This document shows, one piece after another, positions 40,648-50,104 of a stretch of DNA of 64,000 nucleotides. The number at the start of each line of letters is the position of its first letter. Positions within the stretch are counted from its first letter, which is position 1. The stretch is taken from positions 62,001 to 126,000 of the forward strand of contig NZ_JAOCCU010000005.1 of NCBI RefSeq assembly GCF_029840635.1. The letters run 5' to 3'. A model generated the notes under the pieces. That model was not told the DNA's origin. It made no database searches and worked only from the letters and a program-made list of their open reading frames with translations. Position numbers and translations under genes: made by a program. The stretch is from Mitsuaria sp. GD03876 (GTDB lineage: Bacteria > Pseudomonadota > Gammaproteobacteria > Burkholderiales > Burkholderiaceae_C).

Positions 40648-42714
40648 TCAATGCAGCGCGCGATAGATCTCCTCGGCGAGTTCGCGCGAGATGCCCTTGA
40701 CGCTGCACAGTTCCTCGACGCTCGCGCCGGCGACGCCGCGCACGCCGCCGAAACGCTGCAGCAGCTGCGCGCGTTTCTTTGGCCCGACGCCAGGCACGTC
40801 CTCCAGCCGCGAGCCGCCGGTGCGGATCGACGCGCGCTTGGCGCGCATGCCGGTGATCGCGAAGCGGTGGGCCTCGTCCCGGATCTGGGCGACGAGCATC
40901 AGCGCCGCCGAATCGCGCCCCAGGTACACCTTCTCGCGCCCGTCGGCGAAGACCAGTTCCTCCAGGCCGACCTTGCGGCCCTCGCCCTTCTCGACGCCGA
41001 CGATCAGGCCCAGGTCGACGCCGAGCTCCTCGAACACCTCGCGCGCCATCGACACCTGCCCCTTGCCGCCGTCCACCAGCACCAGGTCGGGCATGCGGCC
41101 GGTGCCATTCTGGGCGGCCTCGGCCATCTTGCTGTAACGGCGTGTCAGGACCTGGCGCATCGCGGCGTAGTCGTCGCCGCCGGTGATGCCCTCGATGTTG
41201 AAGCGCCGGTACTGGCTGCTCTGCATCTGGTGGCCCTCGAAGACGACGCAGGACGCCTGCGTCGCCTCGCCGGCGGTGTGGCTGATGTCGAAGCACTCGA
41301 TGCGGAACTTGTCGAGCTCGGTGACGCTGAGGTCCAGCGCGTCGACCAGCGCGCGCGTGCGCGCCTGCTGCGAACCTTCCTCGGACAGCAGCCGCGCCAG
41401 CGCGATCTCCGCACCCTTGACGCACATCTCCTGCCAGATGCGGCGCTGCCCGCGCGGCTGGGCCTGCGTCGTGACGCGGTAGCCGGCCTGCGCGCTCAGG
41501 GCCTCGGCCAACGCCGGGTCGACCGCGTCCGACAGCACCAGCAGCGACGGCACCGCCATCTCCAGGTAGTGCTGCGCGATGAAGGCCTCCAGCACCTGGC
41601 GCTCGGGGCTCGGCGGCGCGGCCGCGGCGCCCTCGCCCGCCGCCGCGTCGTCCTCGTCCATCAGCTGGATCGCGGTCGCGTCGTCGACATGTTTCGGGAA
41701 GTAGGCGCGATCGCCCAGGTGCCGCCCGCCGCGCACCATCGCCAGGTTGACGCAGGCGCGCCCGCCCTGGAGCTTGACGGCCAGGATGTCGACGTCGCGG
41801 TCGCGGCCGGTCGCGCTGTTCTCGTCGACGGCCTGCTGCTGCAGCACCTTCGACAGCGCGGTGATCTGGTTGCGGATGCCGGCCGCCTGCTCGTACTCGA
41901 AGCGCTCGGCGTGCGCCATCATCTGCGCCTGCAGCGCGTCCATCACCTCTTGCGTCTCGCCCAGCAGGAAACGCTCCGCGTTGCTGACGTTGCGGCGGTA
42001 GTTGTCGTCCTGGCCCTCGGGCACGCAGGGACCGGTGCAGCGGTGGATCTGGTGCAGCAGGCAGGGCCGGCTGCGGTTGTTGAAGACGGTGTCCTCGCAG
42101 GTCCGCAGCTGGAAGACCTTCTGGATCAGCTGGATCGACTCCTTGACCGCCCAGGCGCTGGGGAACGGGCCGAAGTAGCGATGGCGCCGGTCGACCGCGC
42201 CGCGGTAGTAGCTGATGCGCGGCCAGGCATGCCCCGACAGCCGCAGGTAGGGATAGCTCTTGTCGTCGCGGAACAGGATGTTGAACCGCGGATTGAGCGC
42301 CTTGATCAGGTTGTTCTCGAGCAGCAGCGCCTCGGCCTCGGTGCGCACCACCGTCGTTTCCAGCCGCGCGATGCGCGCGACCATCATGCCGATGCGAGTG
42401 CCGCCGTGGTCCTTCTGGAAGTAGCTCGAGACGCGGCGCTTCAGGTTCTTCGCCTTGCCGACATAGAGCACCTGGTCCTGCGCGTCGAAGTAGCGGTACA
42501 CGCCGGGCAGCGCCGGCAGCGCCAGGACCTCGGCCATCAGCCGCTCGCGGACCTCGCGCGCGGCGCGCTCCATGTCGGCGACGCGGCGCGACTCGGCGGC
42601 CTCGATCGCCTCGGACTGGGCGTTCCATGCGTCGGCGGGGGCCGGCGCGGGGGACTCGGGCGGCGGGGAGGAAGGATCCGGCACTTCGCTGGCGCCGGCG
42701 GGGGTCGTGCTCAT
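40648..42714 (-). CDS. uvrC: Excinuclease ABC subunit C
   Basis: Nucleotide-excision-repair endonuclease of 688 residues making the dual incision with UvrB. Seen: a GIY-YIG nuclease domain ([26 protein letters not shown], about 69-94), a Cys-containing [13 protein letters not shown] segment, a UVR motif (about 255-290; [14 protein letters not shown]), the RNase H-like second nuclease ([20 protein letters not shown]), and C-terminal helix-hairpin-helix pairs ([18 protein letters not shown]). The N-terminus has about 60 extra residues rich in Pro/Ala/Glu compared with E. coli UvrC, so a later start is possible. Confidence 0.96.
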   Translation of the reverse strand: MSTTPAGASEVPDPSSPPPESPAPAPADAWNAQSEAIEAAESRRVADMERAAREVRERLMAEVLALPALPGVYRYFDAQDQVLYVGKAKNLKRRVSSYFQKDHGGTRIGMMVARIARLETTVVRTEAEALLLENNLIKALNPRFNILFRDDKSYPYLRLSGHAWPRISYYRGAVDRRHRYFGPFPSAWAVKESIQLIQKVFQLRTCEDTVFNNRSRPCLLHQIHRCTGPCVPEGQDDNYRRNVSNAERFLLGETQEVMDALQAQMMAHAERFEYEQAAGIRNQITALSKVLQQQAVDENSATGRDRDVDILAVKLQGGRACVNLAMVRGGRHLGDRAYFPKHVDDATAIQLMDEDDAAAGEGAAAAPPSPERQVLEAFIAQHYLEMAVPSLLVLSDAVDPALAEALSAQAGYRVTTQAQPRGQRRIWQEMCVKGAEIALARLLSEEGSQQARTRALVDALDLSVTELDKFRIECFDISHTAGEATQASCVVFEGHQMQSSQYRRFNIEGITGGDDYAAMRQVLTRRYSKMAEAAQNGTGRMPDLVLVDGGKGQVSMAREVFEELGVDLGLIVGVEKGEGRKVGLEELVFADGREKVYLGRDSAALMLVAQIRDEAHRFAITGMRAKRASIRTGGSRLEDVPGVGPKKRAQLLQRFGGVRGVAGASVEELCSVKGISRELAEEIYRALH

Positions 42715-42746
42715 GGGGCGCGATTGTGCCGCTTGATAATTCCGCG

Positions 42747-43859
42747 ATGCCCGCTCCGCGCCCCGATTCCCCCCTCGACTTGCAGACTGCTGACAGCTCC
42801 CCGCCGACGTGGGACATCTGCTGCCGCGTCATCGACAACTATGGCGACCTCGGCGTCTGCCTGCGCCTGGCGCGCGACCTCGCGCGGCGCGGCACGCGGG
42901 CGCGGCTGTGGTGCGACGACCTGTCGCCGCTGGCCTGGATGCAGCCGGATCCCGTCGAGCGCCTCGAGATCCGCCCCTGGGAACAGGCCGAGGCGGCGGC
43001 GCCGGGCGACGTCGTCATCGAGACCTTCGGCTGCGAACCGCCCGCGGCGTTCGTGGCGGCGATGGCCGCGAAGGCGGTGCGCCCCGCCTGGATCAACCTC
43101 GAGTACCTCAGCGCGGAGGACTACGTCGAGCGCAGCCATGGGTTGAAGTCGCCGCAGTTCTCCGGGCCGGGCGCGGGACTCGACAAGTGGTTCTTCTATC
43201 CCGGGTTCAACGAGCGCACCGGCGGCCTGATCCGGGAGCCCGGGCTCATCGACGCCGTGACCGCGCATCACGGCGACGCCTGGCGCGCGGCGCGCGGCTG
43301 GGGCCGCCTGCCCGGCGAGCGGGTGCTGAGCCTGTTCGCGTATCCGCAGGCGCCGCTGGCGCCCTTGCTCGAGGCGCTCGGCCCCGGATGGCTGTTGCTG
43401 CTGTGCCCCGGCGCGCCGCAGGCCGCCGTGCCGCCGCTGCTGCGCGAGGGCCAGCGCGCCATCGCGCTGCCCGCGCTGACGCAGGACGACTACGACCGGT
43501 TGCTGTGGTCCTGCGACCTGAACCTGGTGCGCGGCGAGGACTCCTTCGTGCGCGCGCAGTGGGCCGGCCAGCCGATGCTGTGGCAGATCTACTTCCAGGA
43601 CGACGGCGCGCACGGGCCGAAGCTGGAGGCCTTCCTGGACGCCGCGCTGGCGGGCGCCGAGGACCGCTGGGCCGCGAACTGGCGGGCCTTGTCGCGCGCG
43701 TGGAACGGCCTGGGGCCGTGGACGCCGGCCTGCGCCGAGGCGCTGCGCGAGCGGCCGGCCGCCGTGGCGCAGGCGCGCGCGTGGCGTGCCAAATTGGCCG
43801 CGCAAGTGGATTTGACCTCCCAGCTCCAGGCCTTTGCCGCCCGGGCGGGTGGCGCATGA
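42747..43859 (+). CDS. earP: EF-P arginine 32 rhamnosyltransferase EarP
   Basis: Cytosolic inverting glycosyltransferase of 370 residues that transfers rhamnose from dTDP-rhamnose to Arg32 of EF-P. Seen: the substrate/catalytic segment [13 protein letters not shown] with Asp about 30 and about 34, the family segment [27 protein letters not shown], and the catalytic [13 protein letters not shown] (Glu about 264). It lies 146 bases upstream of efp on the same strand, the usual pairing, and that EF-P has Arg at position 32. Confidence 0.95.
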   Translation: MPAPRPDSPLDLQTADSSPPTWDICCRVIDNYGDLGVCLRLARDLARRGTRARLWCDDLSPLAWMQPDPVERLEIRPWEQAEAAAPGDVVIETFGCEPPAAFVAAMAAKAVRPAWINLEYLSAEDYVERSHGLKSPQFSGPGAGLDKWFFYPGFNERTGGLIREPGLIDAVTAHHGDAWRAARGWGRLPGERVLSLFAYPQAPLAPLLEALGPGWLLLLCPGAPQAAVPPLLREGQRAIALPALTQDDYDRLLWSCDLNLVRGEDSFVRAQWAGQPMLWQIYFQDDGAHGPKLEAFLDAALAGAEDRWAANWRALSRAWNGLGPWTPACAEALRERPAAVAQARAWRAKLAAQVDLTSQLQAFAARAGGA

Positions 43860-44005
43860 GGGGCCTTTCGAGCTAGAATGCGCGGCTTTTCGCGTTCTGA
43901 ACGCGCGGTTCCCCGAACCAGCGCCGAACGCCTCACACCGCCGGAACAGTTCGGATCTCCAAGCATCCATGTGACTGTGCCCGGACCCAATCTCCCGGAA
44001 TCATC

Positions 44006-44560
44006 ATGAAGATCGCTCAAGAAATTCGCGCCGGCAACGTGATCATGCACGGCAAGGACCCCATGGTCGTGCTGAAGACCGAGTACAGCCGCGGTGGCCG
44101 CAATGCCGCGACGGTGCGCATGAAGCTGAAGAGCCTGCTGAACAACTCCGGCACCGAAGTCGTCTTCAAGGCCGACGACAAGATGGACCAGATCGTCCTG
44201 GAGAAGAAGGAGTGCACCTACACGTACTTCGCTGATCCGATGTACGTGTTCATGGACACCGAGTACAACCAGTTCGAGGTGGAAGCCGAGAACATGGGCG
44301 ACGCCATCAACTACCTGCAGGACAGCATGGAAGTCGAAGTGGTGTTCTACGACGGCAAGGCGATCTCGGTGGAACTGCCCACCAGCGTCGTGCGCGAAGT
44401 GACCTGGACCGAGCCGGCCGTCAAGGGCGACACCTCGGGCAAGGTCCTGAAGCCCGCCAAGATCGCCACCGGTTTCGAGATCCCCGTGCCCATCTTCGTG
44501 GCGCAAGGCGACAACATCGAAATCGACACGCGCACGCACGAGTACCGCAAGCGCGTCTGA
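44006..44560 (+). CDS. efp: Translation elongation factor P (Arg32 type)
   Basis: Factor of 184 residues that relieves ribosome stalling at polyproline. Seen: the KOW-like domain I with loop YSRGGRN placing Arg at residue 32, the EarP target, rather than the Lys34 of EpmA-type factors; OB domains follow, and the C-terminus RTHEYRKRV is canonical. Preceded by earP and followed by a strong terminator. Confidence 0.97.
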   Translation: MKIAQEIRAGNVIMHGKDPMVVLKTEYSRGGRNAATVRMKLKSLLNNSGTEVVFKADDKMDQIVLEKKECTYTYFADPMYVFMDTEYNQFEVEAENMGDAINYLQDSMEVEVVFYDGKAISVELPTSVVREVTWTEPAVKGDTSGKVLKPAKIATGFEIPVPIFVAQGDNIEIDTRTHEYRKRV

Positions 44561-44585
44561 GCCCCACCGGCCTCGGACCCCAATG

Positions 44586-44612
44586 AAAAAGCAGCCCTCG
44601 GGCTGCTTTTTT
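44586..44612 (+). terminator. Rho-independent terminator after efp
   Basis: GCAGCC-CTCG-GGCTGC hairpin followed by six T and preceded by five A, so it can also work for the opposite strand, where the basic exported protein gene ends 37 bases away. Confidence 0.92.
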
Positions 44613-44649
44613 GTTGCACGCGCGCCAGGCGCGGCCGGGCGCGGGTCGA

Positions 44650-44964
44650 TCAGGCGGCGGCGTGGCGCTTTGCCTTCTTCGACTTGCCGGCGCTGGCGAC
44701 CTTCTTGGACGACGACTTGCCCGACGCGGCGTGCTGCGCCGGCTTCTTGGCGCCGGACTTCTTCGCCGTGTGCTTGCCGCCCTTCTTGGCGGTCTTGCCG
44801 GCGGCCTTGTGCTTGGCGCCGGACTTGGCGGGCTTGGCCGCCGGTGCGGCCATGTCGGCCTGGGCGGCCGGGACCGGCGCGGTGGCCGGCGGCATCGGCT
44901 GGCTCTGCGCCTGCGCCAGGGTGGCCAGCAGGGCGGTGCCCAAGGCGGCGATCAACGACTTCAT
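44650..44964 (-). CDS. Exported Lys/Ala/His-rich basic protein
   Basis: 104 residues. Seen: a clear signal peptide (MKSLIAALGTALLATLAQAQ), a Pro/Ala segment, then about 60 residues dominated by Lys, Ala, Gly, Ser and His (KSGAKHKAAGKTAKKGGKH). Composition resembles histone-H1-like nucleoid proteins, but the signal peptide argues for the periplasm or outside. Short repeat-like codons suggest low structural constraint. Function unknown. Confidence 0.65.
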   Translation of the reverse strand: MKSLIAALGTALLATLAQAQSQPMPPATAPVPAAQADMAAPAAKPAKSGAKHKAAGKTAKKGGKHTAKKSGAKKPAQHAASGKSSSKKVASAGKSKKAKRHAAA

Positions 44965-45058
44965 GCGGATTCCTTCTTCAAGTCAACGAACGCCGGCCCT
45001 CGGAATCCGGGACCGGCGCGATGCGGGCGAGTCTAGCGCCGGGGCAGTCAAGACCGCG

Positions 45059-45919
45059 TCAAACGAACTCGCCCTGACGTAACCATTTCGTGGCGACCCA
45101 CTTCTCGCCCTCCACCACCGGGGCGCCGCCGTGCAGGGTCAGCGTGCTCGGGTCGGGCCGGTCGTAGCTGAAGAACACCGCGTTGCCCTTCTGCGCCATC
45201 ACGTCGAGCTTGATGTCCGGGAACACCGTCGCGCCGCCGCGCTCGGGCGTGTTCAGGTACATCACCAGCGTGGCCACGCGCTGGCCGCCGCGTTCCAGGA
45301 TCGCCTTGGAACTGGCGTGGCGCGGGTCGAAGTAGTCGTAATGCGGCTGGTACTCGGCGCCGGCGCGGTAGCGCAGCACCTGCAGCCCTTCGCCGTTGCG
45401 CACCGGCCAGTTCACCAGCGACGCGATGCGGCGCTCCACGCGGGCGACGACCTCGTTCTCGCCACGTTCGAAGAACATGCCTTCGCTGGTGCGGGCCGAG
45501 TTGACCTCGCTGCCCTCGCGCTTGGCCGCGACCGTTTCCGACCGGGCCAGCCGGGCGCTGGCGGCGGCGACGATCGCGTCGCACTCGGCCTCCGACAGCA
45601 GGTTGCCGAACACGATCACCCGCGGCCGCTGCAGCGCCATCACGATCTGGACGCGATGGCCGTCGGCCATCAGCACGCTGCGCTGGTTGCCCAGTTCGGG
45701 CTCGGGCAGCGAGCCGGGCTCGATGACCGGCTCCGGCAGCTCGGGCAGCGCCAGCGGCGGCTCGAACGGCCGGTGCTCGGCCAGCGCCTGCTGGGCCATG
45801 TCGGCCTGCCAGCCGCTGGTCAGCATCGCCTGGTAGAGCGCTTCCCGGGAGATGCCGTTGCGCAGCTGCGCGGCCACCCAGTCGCGCAGTTCCGGCGTGA
45901 GGTATTGCGAGGTGCTCAT
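45059..45919 (-). CDS. 2-oxoglutarate/Fe(II) dioxygenase, prolyl-4-hydroxylase type
   Basis: 286 residues. The N-terminal 80 residues hold a helical segment and a Pro/Glu-rich linker (LALPELPEPVIEPGSLPEPE). The C-terminal P4Hc domain shows QPHYDYFDP (iron ligands His about 193 and Asp about 195), TLTLHGGAPV (third His about 263) and EGEKWVATKW (2-oxoglutarate Lys about 273). Bacterial members hydroxylate proline in small proteins, but no partner is apparent. Single gene. Confidence 0.9.
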   Translation of the reverse strand: MSTSQYLTPELRDWVAAQLRNGISREALYQAMLTSGWQADMAQQALAEHRPFEPPLALPELPEPVIEPGSLPEPELGNQRSVLMADGHRVQIVMALQRPRVIVFGNLLSEAECDAIVAAASARLARSETVAAKREGSEVNSARTSEGMFFERGENEVVARVERRIASLVNWPVRNGEGLQVLRYRAGAEYQPHYDYFDPRHASSKAILERGGQRVATLVMYLNTPERGGATVFPDIKLDVMAQKGNAVFFSYDRPDPSTLTLHGGAPVVEGEKWVATKWLRQGEFV

Positions 45920-45991
45920 GGACGCGACGGTATCAAACTGATCGGGGATTGCCTGTTTCGCGGTGTGCCGGCGCCCCGGCGCGGCGGCCGC

Positions 45992-46777
45992 TCATTCGGC
46001 GACGCGGCGCCGGAAGACGAGGCGGTCGGGCTCGCTGGCCTCGGGCGCGTAGGCGTAACCGTCGGCCGCGAAATCCAGCAGGCCGGCCGGCGTGCCGATG
46101 CGGTGCTGGATCGCGTACCTCGCCATCAGGCCGCGCGCCCGCTTGGCGAAGAAGCTGATGATCTTGTAGCGACCGCCCTTCCAGTCCTCGAACTGGCACT
46201 CGATCACGCGGGGCTTCAGCGCCTTGCGCGCGGCCGCCTTGAAGTACTCCTGCGAGGCCAGGTTCACGATCACCGGCGCCGGCAGCCGCGCGCTCTGCGC
46301 GTTGAGGTGCTCGGCGATCGTGTCGCCCCAGTAGGCGTACAGGTTGCCGCCCTGGTCGTTCTTCAGCGCGGTGCCCATCTCGAGCCGGTACGGCTGCAGC
46401 CGGTCCAGCGGACGCAGCACGCCGTACAGCCCCGACAGGATCGCCAGGTGGCGCTGCGCCCAGTGCAGGTCGTCGATCGACAGCGTCGAGGCCTGCAGCC
46501 CGTCGTACACGTCGCCGTTGAACGCGAGCACCGCGGGCTTGCTGTTCCGGTCGGTGAAGCGGGTCGACCACGCCTGGTAGCGCGCGACGTTCAGCGTCGA
46601 CAGCGCCTCGGACAGGTCCATCAGCTCGCCGATGTCGGCGGGCGTCTTCGTCTTGAGGATCTCGATCAGCCCGGCCGCCTGCGGCACGAACTGCGGACGT
46701 CCCGCCAGCGCGGCCACGTCGGGCGGGGTCGGGGTGTCGTAGTCCAGGGACTTCGCGGGAGAAATCACATACAGCAT
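45992..46777 (-). CDS. yaaA: Peroxide-stress protein YaaA (UPF0246)
   Basis: 261 residues, normal length. Seen: MLYVISPAKSLDYDTP (family signature SPAKSLD), AFNGDVYDGLQA, ILSGLYGVLRPLDRLQPYRLEMGT and FFAKRARGLMARY. In E. coli YaaA binds DNA and lowers free iron during H2O2 stress. It is downstream of a tolC-like gene whose terminator hairpin separates them. Confidence 0.95.
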   Translation of the reverse strand: MLYVISPAKSLDYDTPTPPDVAALAGRPQFVPQAAGLIEILKTKTPADIGELMDLSEALSTLNVARYQAWSTRFTDRNSKPAVLAFNGDVYDGLQASTLSIDDLHWAQRHLAILSGLYGVLRPLDRLQPYRLEMGTALKNDQGGNLYAYWGDTIAEHLNAQSARLPAPVIVNLASQEYFKAAARKALKPRVIECQFEDWKGGRYKIISFFAKRARGLMARYAIQHRIGTPAGLLDFAADGYAYAPEASEPDRLVFRRRVAE

Positions 46778-46834
46778 GGGCGCGGATTGTCGCGCCTGCG
46801 GCGCGCAAGACCTGTCACTTGTGAACCGGATGCA

Positions 46835-46860
46835 CGAAGGCCGCCCGGAGGCGGCCTTCG
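46835..46860 (-). terminator. Stem-loop after the tolC-like gene
   Basis: CGAAGGCCGC-CCGGAG-GCGGCCTTCG is a perfect 10-bp stem with 6-base loop between the tolC-like stop and the yaaA start. No T-run on either side. Confidence 0.6.
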
Positions 46861-46885
46861 ATGGGCGCGGCGCGAGCCGGCGGGC

Positions 46886-48253
46886 TCAGCGCGCCAGCAG
46901 CGTGTTGATCGCGGAGACGTCCTCGGGGCGCAGCTGGCCGGAGGCCTGGCGCAGCTTCAGGCTGTTCACGAGCACGTCGTAGCGGGCCTTGGCCAGGTCG
47001 CGTTGCGTCGTGTACAGCTGCGTCTGCGCGTTGAGCACGTCCAGGTTGACGCGCACGCCGACCTTGTAGCCCAGCTGCGTCGCCTCCAGGGCCAGCTTGG
47101 AGGACGCCTCGGCGGCCTCGTAGGCCTTCACCTGCGCCTGCAGCGACTGCACGCCGAAGAAGGCGCGCTTGGTGCCTTCCTCGACGCTGCGGCGGGCGAA
47201 GTCGAGGTCGTTGCGGGACTTCTCCTCCAGCGCCATCGTTTCCTTGATGCGGTTGGTGATCGCGCCGCCGCTGTAGACCGGCAGGTTCACCGACACGCCC
47301 AGCGTGCCCGTCTTGGCGGTGCCGCTGTAGCTGACGCCTTCGCCGGTCTGGCGCTGCACGCCCAGCGTCGCGTTCAGGTCGACGGTCGGGTAGCGGGCGC
47401 CCTGGGCGCGCTCGATCTCGATCTTGGCGATGTCCAGGCCCAGCTGCGCCTTGCGGATGGCCGGATGGCCGCCCTCGGCCTGCGTGACCCAGGGCTCGAC
47501 CGTGGACGGCGCCACCGGCGGCAGCGCCACCGGCACCGCCAGCGGGCGCGGCTCGACGCCGGCGCGGCCGACCAGCTGGTCCAGCGTCACGCGCTTGACG
47601 CGCAGGTCGTTGTCGGCGGCGAGTTCCTGGGCGGTCGCCAGGTCGTAGCGCGCCTGCGCTTCGCGGGTGTCGGTGATGGTCGCGGTGCCGACCTCGAAAT
47701 TGCGCTTGGCCGAGGCCAGTTGCTCGGCGATCGCCGCCTTGTTGGCGCTGGAGGTGGACAGCGTGTCCTTGGCCGCCAGCACGTCGAAGTAGGCCTGCGC
47801 CACGCGGACGATCAGGTCCTGCTCCGCCGTGGCCAGGTCGGACTGCGCGACGTCGACGCCCAGGCGCGCCTGCTCGATGCTGCCGGCGTTGGGGCGGTTG
47901 AAGATCGCGTACTTGGCGCTCAGGCCGGCATTGCTGGTCGTGCTGCCCTGCCAGCCCGGGTTCACCGGGCCCGCGGCGGTGCCGACGGTGGGCAGGTCGG
48001 TCTCGTTGCGCGTGGCGCCGATGCCCAGGCCCACCGACGGGCGCGCCAGCGCCTGCGCCTGGCCGTAGCGGTACTGCGCCGAGTCCGCCACCGCGCGCGC
48101 CGCCAGGTAGGTGGCGTCGTAGGCGCGGGCCGCGTCGTACAGCTCTTGCAGGCTCTGCGCCTGGACCGCCCCGGTCGCCAGCGCGAGCGCCGCGGCCAGA
48201 AGCGAGACCCGCGGCAGACGGGAGATCGGAGACGTACGGCGGTCAGCAGCCAT
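46886..48253 (-). CDS. TolC-family outer-membrane efflux protein
   Basis: 455 residues. Seen: a signal peptide (LLAAALALATGAVQAQ), SLQELYDAARAYDATYLAARA at the mature start, two OEP repeats with LDIAKIEIERAQGARYP and QLYTTQRDLAKARYD, ending near KLRQASGQL, the TolC (type I secretion) subtype rather than the CzcC subtype at 3444. GAGGATG precedes ATG. No pump genes are beside it, so it probably serves several transporters. The PIMT-like gene ends 256 bases upstream. Confidence 0.93.
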   Translation of the reverse strand: MAADRRTSPISRLPRVSLLAAALALATGAVQAQSLQELYDAARAYDATYLAARAVADSAQYRYGQAQALARPSVGLGIGATRNETDLPTVGTAAGPVNPGWQGSTTSNAGLSAKYAIFNRPNAGSIEQARLGVDVAQSDLATAEQDLIVRVAQAYFDVLAAKDTLSTSSANKAAIAEQLASAKRNFEVGTATITDTREAQARYDLATAQELAADNDLRVKRVTLDQLVGRAGVEPRPLAVPVALPPVAPSTVEPWVTQAEGGHPAIRKAQLGLDIAKIEIERAQGARYPTVDLNATLGVQRQTGEGVSYSGTAKTGTLGVSVNLPVYSGGAITNRIKETMALEEKSRNDLDFARRSVEEGTKRAFFGVQSLQAQVKAYEAAEASSKLALEATQLGYKVGVRVNLDVLNAQTQLYTTQRDLAKARYDVLVNSLKLRQASGQLRPEDVSAINTLLAR

Positions 48254-48509
48254 GAGGCATCCTCGTGTCGATGTGATGTTCTTCGGATCGGTCCAACTGC
48301 GAACCGGCCGCGGACGCGCCGCGGCCGGGATTCAGTTTCCTGGCACCGGCGGGTCGGACTGCGCCGACCTCGGCTCCGGTGCCGCGGGCGAGGTTATAGA
48401 TCACCTCTCCCGTCTGTCTCGAAAGAAATGCGACGACCTGCAGTCTTCGCACCCCCTGTCGGCAATACGGCGCGACGGAATGCTGGAACCGCCCGGCGCG
48501 CCGCATCCC

Positions 48510-49163
48510 TCAGAACGTGAAATGCGAGCCGGTGTCGAAGCCGTCCAGGCGCTGCACGACGGTCTCGAACAGGTTCTTCGTCGTGAACTCGCGCTCGCCG
48601 GTGCGGGTCACGATGCGGGCCGTCATCGCCGGCTCGTCGCCGACGATCACGCCCATGCGGCCGCCGATCTTGAGCTGCTCCAGCAGCGCCTGCGGCGCCT
48701 GCGGCACCGAGCCCGACAGCAGGATCACGTCGAACGGCGCCTCGCCGGGCAGGCCCTTCGTGCCGTCGCCCTCGACCACCGTCACGTTGAGCACGCCGTT
48801 GCGGCGCAGCGCGTCGCGGGCGGCGCCGGCCAGCGCCGCGTCCTTCTCCACGCTGAACACCTGCTGCGCCTTGTGGCCCAGCAGCGCGGCCATGTAGCCG
48901 CTGCCGGTGCCGATCTCCAGCACCTTCTCGTGGCGCTCGATCTGCAGTTCCTGCATCCAACGGGCCTCGACGCGCGGGGGCAGCATCTTCTGGCCGTTGG
49001 CCAGCGGCAGCTCGACGTCGGTGAACGCCACGTTGCGGTAGGCGGCCGGCACGAAGTCCTCGCGCTTGACGACGGCCAGCAGGGCCAGCACCGAGGGATC
49101 CAGCACATCCCACGGACGGATCTGCTGTTCGATCATGTTGAAGCGGGCTTGTTCGAAGTTCAT
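48510..49163 (-). CDS. Protein-L-isoaspartate O-methyltransferase-like SAM enzyme
   Basis: 217 residues from ATG 49163 (MNFEQARFNMIEQQIRPWDV), with AGAGGA upstream. Seen: SAM motif KVLEIGTGSGYMAALLG and PFDVILLSGSVPQAP. The PIMT active-site stretch normally read as T-I-S-x-P is replaced by ANGQKMLPPRVEARW, so the Thr/Ser expected there is missing. This subfamily is widespread beside tolC in beta-proteobacteria, but its true substrate is not established. It may lie in an operon with the upstream tetR gene (48 bases). Confidence 0.83.
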   Translation of the reverse strand: MNFEQARFNMIEQQIRPWDVLDPSVLALLAVVKREDFVPAAYRNVAFTDVELPLANGQKMLPPRVEARWMQELQIERHEKVLEIGTGSGYMAALLGHKAQQVFSVEKDAALAGAARDALRRNGVLNVTVVEGDGTKGLPGEAPFDVILLSGSVPQAPQALLEQLKIGGRMGVIVGDEPAMTARIVTRTGEREFTTKNLFETVVQRLDGFDTGSHFTF

Positions 49164-49211
49164 GTTCAGGTCCTCTGGCGGCCCCATGGCACGCCGAATG
49201 CGGGCGGTATT

Positions 49212-49910
49212 CTAGGCGGGCAGCCGGGGCGCGGGCCGATCCCGGGGGCGGTTGAGAAGTCCCTCGAACATGAGTTCGAGCTGCAGCGTCAGCACCTGCT
49301 CGGGCGTGCACTTGTGGTCGTGGGTCACGCCGGCCGCGCCGATCGAGTGCTGATGCAGCACCAGGTGCAGCACCGGACCGATCAGCACCATGACCGCCGC
49401 GTCGGGGTCCACTGACCGGAACTCGCCCGAGGCGATGCCCCGGCGCACGACCTCGGCCAGCAGCTCGCAGCTGGGCTCGATGACCTCGTCGTTGTAGAAG
49501 GCGGCCAGCTCGGGGAAGTTGCGGGCCTCGCTCATCATGATCTTGTGGATGCCGCCGGCGGGGGTCAGGCCCATGCGTTCCCACCAGCTCCACAGCATCC
49601 AGGTCAGCAGTTCCGCCATCGAGCCCTGGTGCTTGCCGAGCTCCGACACCCCTTCGGCGATCTTGGTGCCGAGGGCCTCCCGCACCACCGCCTTGAAGAG
49701 TTCCTCCTTGGAGGGGTAATAGAGGTAGAGCGTGCCCTTGGACACGCCGGCCTTGACGGCGACCTCCTCCGACCGGGTGGCGGCGAAGCCCTTCTCCACG
49801 AACAGCGCGAGCGCGGCCTCGAGCAACTCCTGCGGCCGCGCCTCCTTGCGCCGCTGACGGGCGGAGGCAGGGGCCGGCGAGGCGGTGGTCTTGGCGGAAG
49901 CGCGAGGCAT
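49212..49910 (-). CDS. TetR/AcrR-family transcriptional regulator
   Basis: 232 residues. Seen: an Ala/Lys-rich start, then an HTH domain (about 24-70) with GFAATRSEEVAVKAGVSKGT and LYLYYPSKEELFKAVV, and an all-helical ligand domain. An inverted repeat 20 bases upstream of its ATG suggests autoregulation. It probably controls an efflux system; the tolC-like gene two positions downstream is the nearest candidate. Confidence 0.92.
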   Translation of the reverse strand: MPRASAKTTASPAPASARQRRKEARPQELLEAALALFVEKGFAATRSEEVAVKAGVSKGTLYLYYPSKEELFKAVVREALGTKIAEGVSELGKHQGSMAELLTWMLWSWWERMGLTPAGGIHKIMMSEARNFPELAAFYNDEVIEPSCELLAEVVRRGIASGEFRSVDPDAAVMVLIGPVLHLVLHQHSIGAAGVTHDHKCTPEQVLTLQLELMFEGLLNRPRDRPAPRLPA

Positions 49911-49929
49911 GAGGGATGGGGGACTACTA

Positions 49930-49947
49930 ACTGACTAACCGGTCAGT
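49930..49947. promoter_or_regulatory. Palindromic TetR-type operator
   Basis: ACTGAC-TAACCG-GTCAGT, a perfect 6-bp inverted repeat with 6-base spacer, located 20 bases upstream of the tetR start and about 160 bases before uppP. Size and place fit an autoregulatory TetR operator. Confidence 0.65.
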
Positions 49948-50104
49948 AATGTATCCGTCGGCTTTTGCCCTGGTCAAGACGGAAGTCACGCGCGGACCGC
50001 GCCCTGTCCCTTACCGCACTGCAACAAACCCTGTTCGCGCCACGGCTATGATCCGCGCCGACCCGCCTCCACCCCTGAGCGAGGCGGCAAGTTGGAGTCG
50101 AAGT

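Noticed and set aside
44650-44964. Histone H1-like nucleoid protein
   Set aside because: The composition fits, but the N-terminal signal peptide places it outside the cytoplasm.
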